Of a stretch of DNA of 64,000 nt, positions 41,612-48,845 are shown piece after piece (within the stretch, counting starts at the first letter, position 1; every line of letters starts with the position of its first letter). The stretch covers positions 1-64,000 of the forward strand of contig DASXEH010000036.1 in assembly GCA_036490215.1 (NCBI GenBank), read 5' to 3'. The notes beneath the pieces were generated by a model that had not been told where the DNA came from, searched no databases, and was given only the letters and a program-made list of their open reading frames with translations. Source of the DNA: JASHSH01 sp036490215 (lineage in GTDB: Bacteria; Pseudomonadota; Alphaproteobacteria; Rhodospirillales; Magnetospirillaceae). The position numbers and the translations under genes are program-made.

Positions 41612-43714
41612 ATGGCCGAAACCTCGTCCGCGGTCAGCCTGACCATCGATGGCTCGATCGCGCTGATTACCCTCAACAACCCACCGGTCAATGCGCTGGG
41701 TTTTGCCCTGCGTGAGGGGCTGGTCAACGCGTTGAATGGGCTGCGCGACAATAAATTGCTGACCGCTGTCGTCCTGGCCGGCAGCGAGCGCGCCTTTTCC
41801 GCCGGCGCGGATATCTCCGAATTCGGCAAGCCGCCACGTGAGCCGCATCTTCTGCACGTGATCGAGGTGGTCGAGTCCTTCCCCATTCCCGTGGTCGCGG
41901 CGATTCGTGGCGTGGCGATGGGCGGCGGGTTGGAACTGGCGCTGGGCTGTCACTACCGCGTCGGCTGGAGCGACGCGAAGCTGGCATTGCCGGAGATCAA
42001 GCTGGGGCTTTTGCCTGGCGCCGGCGGTACGCAACGCCTGCCCCGCCTGATCGGCTACGGCCCGGCGCTCGAATTCATCATGACCGGCGATAACATCCCT
42101 GTCGCCCAGGCCAAGACGCTCGGCCTGCTTGATCACGTGGCCGATGGCGCATTTCCGACCGCCGCAGTCACTTGGGCCAAGACCCTGCCCGCCGGCAATA
42201 CGCCGAAGATCCGTGATCGCGCCGACCACCTCAGTACGATCAAAGCCGATCCGGGCAAGCTCGACCAGGTTGCCAAACCACTGATCGGCAAGTCACGTGC
42301 CCCCGCCGCAGCGCGGGCCTGCGTCGAAGCCGTGAAGGCCGCGATGTCGGTGCCGTTCGACGAGGGCATGGCGCTCGAACGCAAGCTTTTCATCGAGTTG
42401 CTGGGCAGCGAGGAATCGAAGGCGCTGCGCTACACCTTCTTCGCCGAACGTGAAGCCGCCAAAGTGCCAGGCCTGACCAAGGATACCCAGCCCCGCAAGA
42501 TCGGTCGTGCCGGCGTCATCGGTGCCGGCACGATGGGCGGTGGCATTGCCATGTGCTTTGCCAATGCGGGTATTCCCGTGACGCTGATCGAAACCGACGC
42601 CGGGGCCTTGGAACGTGGCATCGGCAAGATCGCCAGCACCTATCAGACCTCGGTCAAGCGCGGCAGCCTTTCCGAAGAGCAGATGAAGAGGCGTTTGGCT
42701 CTGATCGAAGGCAAGACCGAGATGGAGGCCCTCGCCTCGGCCGATATGATCGTTGAAGCTGTGTTTGAGGAGATGGACCTCAAACTTCAGATCTTCGGCA
42801 AGCTCGACGGCATCGCCAAACCCGGTGCGGTGTTGGCTAGCAACACCTCCTATCTCGATGTCGATAAGATAGCCACGGCTACCAAGCGGCCCGATGAGGT
42901 GCTGGGCACGCACTTCTTCAGCCCGGCGAACGTCATGCGCCTGGTCGAGGTGGTACGCGGCAAGAAGACCTCGCCCGAAGCACTGGCCACCGCGATCGCC
43001 ATCAGCAAGAGCCTAGGCAAGATGCCTGTTGTCGTCGGGGTGTGTGACGGCTTCGTCGGCAATCGCATGCTGGCCAAGCGCAGCGTGCAGGCCGAACGCC
43101 TGTTGCTCGAAGGCGCCCTGCCCCATCAGGTCGATGAAGTTCTGGTCGATTTCGGCTTCCGCATGGGACCGTTCGCGATGGGTGATCTGGCCGGGCTCGA
43201 TGTCGGCTGGCGTGCGCGTAAAGCCCGCAACCTCAAAGCACCGGTCGGCGATGCGCTGTGCGAAGCAGGGCGTTTCGGCCAGAAGACCGGTAAGGGTTAT
43301 TACGTCTATGGCGGCGCCGATGGCCGCACCGCGATGCCCGATCCGGAGGTCGAAGCCTTGATCCGGGCGACATCGGAAAAAGAAGGTTTCGCTTGGCGGC
43401 AAATCTCTCAAAAGGAGATTCTCGAACGGCTGCTCTACCCAATGATCAACGAAGGCGCGCGCATTCTCGAAGAAGGTATCGCCGCGAGGGCGAGCGACAT
43501 CGACATCATCTGGCTCAATGGTTATGGCTGGCCAGCCGCCAAGGGCGGGCCGATGTACTACGCCGATCGCGTCGGCTTGGCCGAAGTCGCAGCGCGACTC
43601 GATGCCTTTGCTGCTGCGACTGGCGATGCCACGCTGAAGCCCGCGCCCCTACTTGCGAAGCTGGCCGGTGCCGGACAAAGCTTCGCCAGTCTCTCGGCCC
43701 CTGCAGCCGCCTAA
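41612..43714 (+). CDS. FadB/PimF-type enoyl-CoA hydratase / 3-hydroxyacyl-CoA dehydrogenase
   Basis: This 700-residue fusion has an enoyl-CoA hydratase/isomerase domain (about 1-190, with FSAGADISEF and a Glu-containing GGGLELALGCHYR). A 3-hydroxyacyl-CoA dehydrogenase follows, with the NAD motif GAGTMGGG near 303-310 and THFFSPANVM containing the catalytic His. Two helical C-terminal repeats complete it. It carries out the two middle steps of beta-oxidation. Length matches the FadJ/PimF type. Confidence 0.92.
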   Translation: MAETSSAVSLTIDGSIALITLNNPPVNALGFALREGLVNALNGLRDNKLLTAVVLAGSERAFSAGADISEFGKPPREPHLLHVIEVVESFPIPVVAAIRGVAMGGGLELALGCHYRVGWSDAKLALPEIKLGLLPGAGGTQRLPRLIGYGPALEFIMTGDNIPVAQAKTLGLLDHVADGAFPTAAVTWAKTLPAGNTPKIRDRADHLSTIKADPGKLDQVAKPLIGKSRAPAAARACVEAVKAAMSVPFDEGMALERKLFIELLGSEESKALRYTFFAEREAAKVPGLTKDTQPRKIGRAGVIGAGTMGGGIAMCFANAGIPVTLIETDAGALERGIGKIASTYQTSVKRGSLSEEQMKRRLALIEGKTEMEALASADMIVEAVFEEMDLKLQIFGKLDGIAKPGAVLASNTSYLDVDKIATATKRPDEVLGTHFFSPANVMRLVEVVRGKKTSPEALATAIAISKSLGKMPVVVGVCDGFVGNRMLAKRSVQAERLLLEGALPHQVDEVLVDFGFRMGPFAMGDLAGLDVGWRARKARNLKAPVGDALCEAGRFGQKTGKGYYVYGGADGRTAMPDPEVEALIRATSEKEGFAWRQISQKEILERLLYPMINEGARILEEGIAARASDIDIIWLNGYGWPAAKGGPMYYADRVGLAEVAARLDAFAAATGDATLKPAPLLAKLAGAGQSFASLSAPAAA

Positions 43715-43730
43715 TCCGAAGGAGATCGCC

Positions 43731-44936
43731 GTGGACCTTCAGGAAACCCAAGACGAACGCGCGTTCCGCCGCGAACTGCGCCACTTCTTCGAAACGGAAA
43801 TCCCTGCCGATATCCGCAAGCGCGTCGCCGAGAACAAGCACCCCACCAAGCAGGATATGGTCATCTGCCAGAAGATCATGAACGCGCATGGGCTAGCGGT
43901 GCCCGCCTGGCCTGCCGATTGGGGCGGCAAGAAGTGGACGCCGGTCCAGCACTACATCTATCTCGACGAGTTGCAGCAGTGCCATGTTCTGCCACCGCTG
44001 CAATTCAATGTCGGCATGGTCGGGCCGGTGATCGCGCGCTTCGGCAACAACGCGCAGCGCAAGAAATTCCTGCCGGCCACCGCCAATATAGATATCTGGT
44101 GGTGCCAGGGCTTTTCTGAGCCCGGCTCCGGCTCCGATCTCGCCAGCCTGCGCACGGCGGCGCGGCGCGAGGGCGATCACTATATCGTCAACGGCCAGAA
44201 GACTTGGACGACCCTAGCGCAGTTCGCCGACTGGATCTTCTGCCTGTGCCGCACCGATCCCGCCGCCAAGAAGCAGGAAGGCATCTCCTTCATCCTGATC
44301 GACATGAAGACGCCCGGCATCACCGTGCGACCGATTCAGACGATCGATGGCGGGTATGAGGTCAATGAGGTCTTCTTCGATGAGGTCAAGGTGCCGGCCG
44401 AGAACCTGGTTGGCGAGGAGAACAAGGGCTGGGATTACGCCAAGTTCCTGCTCGGCCTTGAACGCGCGGGCATCGCGCGCATCGGCATCTCGATGGCACG
44501 CATCCGCCGCATCAAGGCGATCGCAGCGGCGGAACGTTCCGGCGGCCGGCCGTTGATCGACGATCCGCATTTCCGCGAAAAGTTGGCCTCGGTCGAAATC
44601 GAATTGAAGGCGCTCGAGATCACGATGCTGCGCGTGGTGTCCGAAGAACGCCATCGCGGCGGAGGCGGCAAGCCTAATCCCGCCTCCTCGATTCTCAAGC
44701 TCAAGGGCTCGGAACTCTACCAAGCCACGACCGAGTTGTTGTTGGAAGCCGTGGGCCCGCTGGCGATGGCCTACCAGCCCGAGGAAGACGGCGCCGGCAG
44801 CAATCAGCCGACCATCGGCCCCGACTATGCCGCCGAGGCCGCGCCCTCCTTCTTCAACAATCGCAAGGTCTCGATCTACGGCGGCTCGAACGAGATTCAG
44901 CGCAACATCATCGCCAAAGCGATCCTGGGATTCTAA
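43731..44936 (+). CDS. Acyl-CoA dehydrogenase, PimC-like large subunit
   Basis: This 401-residue FAD-dependent acyl-CoA dehydrogenase starts at GTG 43731, 6 bases after a strong AAGGAG. FAD/substrate-binding motifs are visible (CQGFSEPGSGSDLASL). The C-terminal place that carries the catalytic Glu in many family members (YEGTNEIQR) reads YGGSNEIQR, with Gly at 384. The base must therefore lie elsewhere, as in several two-subunit acyl-CoA dehydrogenases. It is followed 10 bases later by a second dehydrogenase gene, giving the large/small pair known from pimeloyl-CoA dehydrogenase. Confidence 0.88.
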   Translation: MDLQETQDERAFRRELRHFFETEIPADIRKRVAENKHPTKQDMVICQKIMNAHGLAVPAWPADWGGKKWTPVQHYIYLDELQQCHVLPPLQFNVGMVGPVIARFGNNAQRKKFLPATANIDIWWCQGFSEPGSGSDLASLRTAARREGDHYIVNGQKTWTTLAQFADWIFCLCRTDPAAKKQEGISFILIDMKTPGITVRPIQTIDGGYEVNEVFFDEVKVPAENLVGEENKGWDYAKFLLGLERAGIARIGISMARIRRIKAIAAAERSGGRPLIDDPHFREKLASVEIELKALEITMLRVVSEERHRGGGGKPNPASSILKLKGSELYQATTELLLEAVGPLAMAYQPEEDGAGSNQPTIGPDYAAEAAPSFFNNRKVSIYGGSNEIQRNIIAKAILGF

Positions 44937-44946
44937 GGGGGAAACG

Positions 44947-46101
44947 GTGGATTTCGATCTGAGCGACGAACAGCGCCTCCTGAAAGACAGCGTCGACCGG
45001 CTGATAGCCGACCAATACGGCTTCGAGCAACGCCGTGCCTATGCGAAGAAACCCGAAGGCTATGACCCTGCCCTGTGGTCGCAATACGCCGAACTCGGAT
45101 TACTCGGCCTGATTGTGCCCGAGAATAACGGTGGCGCGGGGGCCGGTCCGATCGAGACGATGATCGTGATGGAGGCTTTCGGCCGCGGCCTGATCCTCGA
45201 ACCTTATTTTGCCACGGCGGTTCTGGGTGGGGCGCTGATCCGCCACGCCGCCAGCCCAGAGCAGCAAAATGCCTTGCTGCCGAAACTGGCCGAAGGTTCA
45301 CTGAAGCTGGCCTTCGCGCAGATGGAACGGCAGTCGCGCTACGACCTCGCCGACGTGACGACGTGCGCTGCGCAATCGGGAATGGCTTGGAAAATCGATG
45401 GCGCCAAGAGTCTCGTGCTGCATGGCGAGGCGGCCGACAAGCTACTGGTCACCGCGCGTGTCTCTGGCAATCAGCATGATCGTGACGGCATTGGTCTATT
45501 CGTCGTGGACGCCAAGGCATCCGGTGTTACCCGCCGGGCTTATGCGACACAAGATGGGTCGCGTGCCGTCGAGATCACTTTCGACGCGGCGCCGGCGGAA
45601 CGTCTCGGTCCGACAGCAAACGCCCTGCCCGCCATCGAACGCGCGATCGATGAAGCGACTGCGGCACTCTGTGCCGAAGCCGTCGGCGCAATGACCACCG
45701 CCCATACGATGACGGTCGACTACCTCAAAACGCGCAAACAGTTCGGCCGCGCGATCGGCGAATTCCAGGCGTTGCAGCACCGCGCCGTGGATATGTACGT
45801 CCATCTCGAACAGGCCCGCAGCATGGCGATCTTCGCGGCGATGATGGCCGGCTCGGATGATGCTGCCGAACGCCATCGTGCCGTCGCCGCCGCCAAATCC
45901 CAGATCGGCAAATCAGGCCGTGCACTCGCCAAAGAAGCGGTGCAGCTTCATGGTGGCATCGGCGTGACGATGGAATATGCGGTGGGCCACTATCTCAAAC
46001 GCCTCACCGGCATCGACATGACCTTCGGCGATGCGGACTGGCATCTGGCTGATGTTGCCCGTGCCGGCGGATTAATCGGTACCGAACGAGAGCCTGTTTA
46101 A
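44947..46101 (+). CDS. Acyl-CoA dehydrogenase, PimD-like small subunit
   Basis: This 384-residue protein starts at GTG 44947 after GGGGGA. It begins DFDLSDEQRLLKDSVDRLIA, as in small subunits of pimeloyl-CoA dehydrogenase. It has the acyl-CoA dehydrogenase core, but its C-terminal region (HGGIGVTMEYAVGHYLKR) lacks the usual catalytic Glu motif. It probably forms a heteromer with the upstream protein. It is the last gene of the operon; a hairpin follows about 40 bases later. Confidence 0.88.
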   Translation: MDFDLSDEQRLLKDSVDRLIADQYGFEQRRAYAKKPEGYDPALWSQYAELGLLGLIVPENNGGAGAGPIETMIVMEAFGRGLILEPYFATAVLGGALIRHAASPEQQNALLPKLAEGSLKLAFAQMERQSRYDLADVTTCAAQSGMAWKIDGAKSLVLHGEAADKLLVTARVSGNQHDRDGIGLFVVDAKASGVTRRAYATQDGSRAVEITFDAAPAERLGPTANALPAIERAIDEATAALCAEAVGAMTTAHTMTVDYLKTRKQFGRAIGEFQALQHRAVDMYVHLEQARSMAIFAAMMAGSDDAAERHRAVAAAKSQIGKSGRALAKEAVQLHGGIGVTMEYAVGHYLKRLTGIDMTFGDADWHLADVARAGGLIGTEREPV

Positions 46102-46140
46102 GGCTCAAGCACCGAACAGATCATGGTCACGGCGCCTGCG

Positions 46141-46161
46141 GCCTTTCGCAATGCGAAAGGC
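46141..46161. terminator. Hairpin after the beta-oxidation operon
   Basis: A 21 bp perfect odd palindrome (GCCTTTCGCA-A-TGCGAAAGGC) forms an 8 bp stem with a CAATG loop. It starts 39 bases after the last operon stop. There is no T run, so it is a weak terminator or a protein-binding palindrome. It also lies about 50 bases before the EcfG-type promoter. Confidence 0.4.
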
Positions 46162-46210
46162 ATTCGCTGGTGACATTTCTGGAATACATGGTGCCTCACC
46201 CTGTTCCGCC

Positions 46211-46235
46211 GGAACGATGGGTCTCCAGGGTCGTT
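46211..46235 (+). promoter_or_regulatory. EcfG (general stress sigma factor) promoter
   Basis: GGAAC (46211-46215) and CGTT (46232-46235) are exactly 16 bases apart, an exact match to the EcfG promoter form of alphaproteobacteria. Transcription would begin near 46242, giving a leader of about 37 bases before the small secreted-protein gene. The -35 box lies in a small palindrome (GTTCCG-C-CGGAAC). Confidence 0.75.
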
Positions 46236-46278
46236 GTCCTTGTTAACTGATCCTTACTTCCAAGAAAGGAGTCTCATC

Positions 46279-46569
46279 ATGAAGCAGCTCGCTCTCCTCG
46301 TCTCCGCCGCGATGCTTCTCGGTTCCGCCGCTGCCTATGCACAGACCGCCCCTGCCGCAGGCAGTTCGTCGGGCGCAACCGGCACAACCACGGGCACTGG
46401 TTCGGCGGGCGCAACCCCCGGCGCCGGGACCAGCGGTGCGGCCAACACGAACTCCGGCAGCACCTCTAGCCCGAACAATGCCGATCCGGGTGCTTCGAAA
46501 GCGCCGTGCATGGCCGGCAACACGTCGGGCACGTCGACTGGCTGCGCGTCGCCGCAGGGCACGAACTAG
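46279..46569 (+). CDS. Small secreted low-complexity Ala/Gly/Ser/Thr-rich protein
   Basis: This 96-residue protein has a signal peptide (KQLALLVSAAMLLGSAAAYA, cleavage after A21) and a mature chain rich in Gly, Ser, Thr, Ala, Pro and Asn. It has no hydrophobic core and almost no charged residues. Two cysteines (C77 and C89) near the C-terminus could form a disulfide. ATG 46279 follows AAAGGAG by 7 bases; the longer frame from 46234 lacks such a site. An EcfG-type promoter lies just upstream and a GC hairpin terminator follows, so it is a single-gene unit that is probably induced in stress or stationary phase. I do not recognise a described family; a disordered periplasmic or surface protein is the best description. 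Confidence 0.75.
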   Translation: MKQLALLVSAAMLLGSAAAYAQTAPAAGSSSGATGTTTGTGSAGATPGAGTSGAANTNSGSTSSPNNADPGASKAPCMAGNTSGTSTGCASPQGTN

Positions 46570-46591
46570 CTTCTAAGCTTCGGTAGGAAGC

Positions 46592-46630
46592 GAAGAGGGC
46601 GCCGGCCGTTCAAAGCGGCCGGTGCTTCTT
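46592..46630. terminator. Two-way terminator between the small secreted protein and glpK
   Basis: A 10 bp GC-rich stem (46599-46608 with 46616-46625, one G-T pair) with a 7 base loop is flanked by GAAGAG on one side and TTCTTC on the other. It therefore has a short pyrimidine run in either direction. It sits between two convergent genes, 30 bases after one stop and next to the other. Confidence 0.75.
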
Positions 46631-46632
46631 CG

Positions 46633-48126
46633 CTATTGTTGCGTTAAGGTCCGCCGCACCGCGTCACGCCAGCCTTTGAATTTCAGATCGCGTGTCGCGG
46701 CATCGAGCTTCGGCACGTAGCGGCGATCCAAAGCCCAGTTCTTTGAGAACTCTTCAGGCGGTGGCAAAACTCCTTGTGCCAGGCCGGCCAGATAGGCCGC
46801 GCCCAAAGCGGTTGTTTCGAGCACTTTCGGCCGGTCGACCGGCGCGCCAAGAATGTCGGCGACGAATTGCATCGTCCAATCGGACGCGGTCATGCCGCCA
46901 TCGACGCGAAGCACTGTCTGCGCCGACGCCGCCATATCGGCATGCATCGCCTCGACCAGATCGCGCGTCTGATAGCCGACACTTTCCAATGCCGCCTTGG
47001 CGATTTCATGCGGTCCTGTACCGCGTGTAAGGCCGAACAACGCACCGCGCGCTTCGGCGTCCCAATACGGGGCGCCAAGGCCAACAAACGCTGGAACCAT
47101 ATAGACACTCTGGTTGGGATCGGCCGTCGCCGCCAAAGCCCCCGATTCCGACGTCGTCTTGATGATCTTCAAGCCATCGCGCAACCATTGCACCGCCGCA
47201 CCGGCGACGAAGATCGCGCCTTCCAGCGCATAGGTTCGCTTCCCGCCGAGCTGATAGGCGATGGTGGTCAGCAGCCGGTTCTTCGACGCGACTGGCTTCG
47301 CGCCGGTATTGAGAACGGCGAAGCATCCCGTGCCATAGGTAATCTTCGCCATGCCCGGCTCGAAGCAGGCTTGCCCCACCGTGGCGGCATGCTGGTCGCC
47401 GGCGACACCGCGAATGGCCACGGGAGCGTCAAGAATATCGCTGATCGTCGTGCCGTAGTCGGCCGCGCAATCCATCACCGTAGGCAAGATTGCCATCGGT
47501 ACACGGAATTGACGACACAGGTCCTCGTCCCACACGCCGTGATGGATGTCGAACAGCGCCGTCCGCGCGGCGTTGGTCGCGTCGGTAGCGTGCAGCCGCC
47601 CTCCGGTAAGTCGCCACAGCAGGAATGCATCGATCGTCCCGAAGGCCAGATCGCCGCGCTCCGCTTTGACGCGCGCCCCAGGAAGCTTGTCGAGCAGCCA
47701 AGCGATCTTGGTCGCCGAGAAATAGGGGTCGAGCACGAGCCCGGTCTTGGCCGTAACACCCGGCTCAAGCCCCTGTTCGCGCATTTTCGCGCAGATCTCG
47801 GCGGTACGCCGGTCCTGCCAGACGATGGCATTGGCGATCGGCAGCCCCGTCTTGCGATCCCAGAGCACGGTGGTCTCGCGTTGATTGGTGATGCCGATAG
47901 CGGCGATTTGGCCGGCCGCGATACCGGCCTTGGCGACCGCGGCACGCATTGTCGAGACGGTGCTGCGCCATATGTCTTCGGGATCGTGTTCGACCCAGCC
48001 GGATGACGGATAATGCTGCGGCAACTCTTCCTGAGCGATCGCGGCGACCGACAGATCGGTGCGGAAGACGATTGAACGAGTCGATGTCGTTCCTTGATCA
48101 ATGGCGAGAAGCATGGGCGCACTCAT
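46633..48126 (-). CDS. glpK: Glycerol kinase
   Basis: This 497-residue FGGY-family kinase phosphorylates glycerol to sn-glycerol 3-phosphate. It starts with the phosphate motif AIDQGTTSTRSIVF (8-21) and has WVEHDPEDIW, GVAGDQHAATVGQ, TYGTGCF and DGGMTASDW in order, all typical of GlpK. The transporter GlpF, dehydrogenase GlpD and regulator GlpR are not nearby. Its ATG overlaps the stop of the upstream lipoprotein gene (ATGA), which suggests one transcript and coupled translation. Confidence 0.95.
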   Translation of the reverse strand: MSAPMLLAIDQGTTSTRSIVFRTDLSVAAIAQEELPQHYPSSGWVEHDPEDIWRSTVSTMRAAVAKAGIAAGQIAAIGITNQRETTVLWDRKTGLPIANAIVWQDRRTAEICAKMREQGLEPGVTAKTGLVLDPYFSATKIAWLLDKLPGARVKAERGDLAFGTIDAFLLWRLTGGRLHATDATNAARTALFDIHHGVWDEDLCRQFRVPMAILPTVMDCAADYGTTISDILDAPVAIRGVAGDQHAATVGQACFEPGMAKITYGTGCFAVLNTGAKPVASKNRLLTTIAYQLGGKRTYALEGAIFVAGAAVQWLRDGLKIIKTTSESGALAATADPNQSVYMVPAFVGLGAPYWDAEARGALFGLTRGTGPHEIAKAALESVGYQTRDLVEAMHADMAASAQTVLRVDGGMTASDWTMQFVADILGAPVDRPKVLETTALGAAYLAGLAQGVLPPPEEFSKNWALDRRYVPKLDAATRDLKFKGWRDAVRRTLTQQ

Positions 48127-48563
48127 GGGGGAAGGCCGCCAGAATCCGGTCGGTCAGACCGCCCGGCGTCTTCTTCGGACCCGACTTCGCCGTCCGTTGC
48201 CTCGTCCTTCAGATTGCTTTGTCCGATCGGAATGATGGTGCGGGAGATTTCGTGGGGCAGCATCCAGCCCGGTCGTTCCTTGGATTCGCAGGACGCCGAC
48301 TTTAACCGCAGGGCCAGTTCTTTGGTCAGCGGCCTGTCCCAATTGAAAATGACGCAGCATTCGCCGGCTTCGCCACGCGTCTCGCCTTCGCGTTGCGCCG
48401 CATAGTTGCCGTGCTCGCTGCCGACGCCATTACCGATAGCAAGCGGCAGGTCGATCGGCGGACCTTTGCCGTTATTGTCCCCCGACGATGAACACGACGA
48501 CAAAAGCAGTGCTATCGCCAGACAGCACCACCCAGTACGCCACGTCATCTGCCCCAACCCCAC
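48123..48563 (-). CDS. Putative lipoprotein of unknown function, coupled to glpK
   Basis: This 146-residue protein has a hydrophobic signal sequence (CCLAIALLLSSC) ending in a lipobox, LSSC, with the lipidated Cys at 24. Ser at the next place suggests the outer membrane. The mature part has a Cys pair (GECCVIFNWDRPL), a third Cys (SASCES) and a hydrophilic acidic tail. I do not recognise its family. The GTG at 48563 has AAAGG 8 bases upstream; ATG 48548 is a possible shorter start that keeps the signal sequence. It is first in a two-gene unit with glpK and divergent from glgE. Confidence 0.65.
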   Translation of the reverse strand: MGLGQMTWRTGWCCLAIALLLSSCSSSGDNNGKGPPIDLPLAIGNGVGSEHGNYAAQREGETRGEAGECCVIFNWDRPLTKELALRLKSASCESKERPGWMLPHEISRTIIPIGQSNLKDEATDGEVGSEEDAGRSDRPDSGGLPP

Positions 48564-48845
48564 CGGCCGCGCCTTTCAGCTTACTAAAATTAAGACAATG
48601 CGGCGTTTCTAAGGCAGCGCCGCGATAGACGCTCTCTCATGTCGTGCAAACAGATAGCGGCGTCCCAAGAGCATTTACGCTCCGTCCCCACGGCACCTGA
48701 TTCGGCTTCTACTGTCCTGATAAATAGCGCGAAGCACAATCATCAAGATTGGCACAGCGAACACACAGGAGAAAGCAAACCCGGGCCATATATTCGATCC
48801 AAGTCTCGCGCCGCGTCACGCAGAAGACCGCAGGAGAGGAAGCCC
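48564..48845. other. 282 bp divergent region between lipoprotein/glpK and the glg-tre operon
   Basis: It should hold promoters for both sides, but none is convincing. A 6 bp inverted repeat (GCGGCG / CGCCGC) lies near 48600-48625 and a lone GATAAA could be a -10 box near 48718. No EcfG-type GGAAC is present. An open frame continues from glgE back to 48639, but its residues show no conserved pattern and it lacks the strong ribosome site found at 48832-48842. Confidence 0.4.

Noticed and set aside
48639..48845. Longer GlgE start at ATG 48639
   Set aside because: The added 69 residues are not conserved in character, and the strong ribosome site AGGAGAGGAAG stands directly before GTG 48846.
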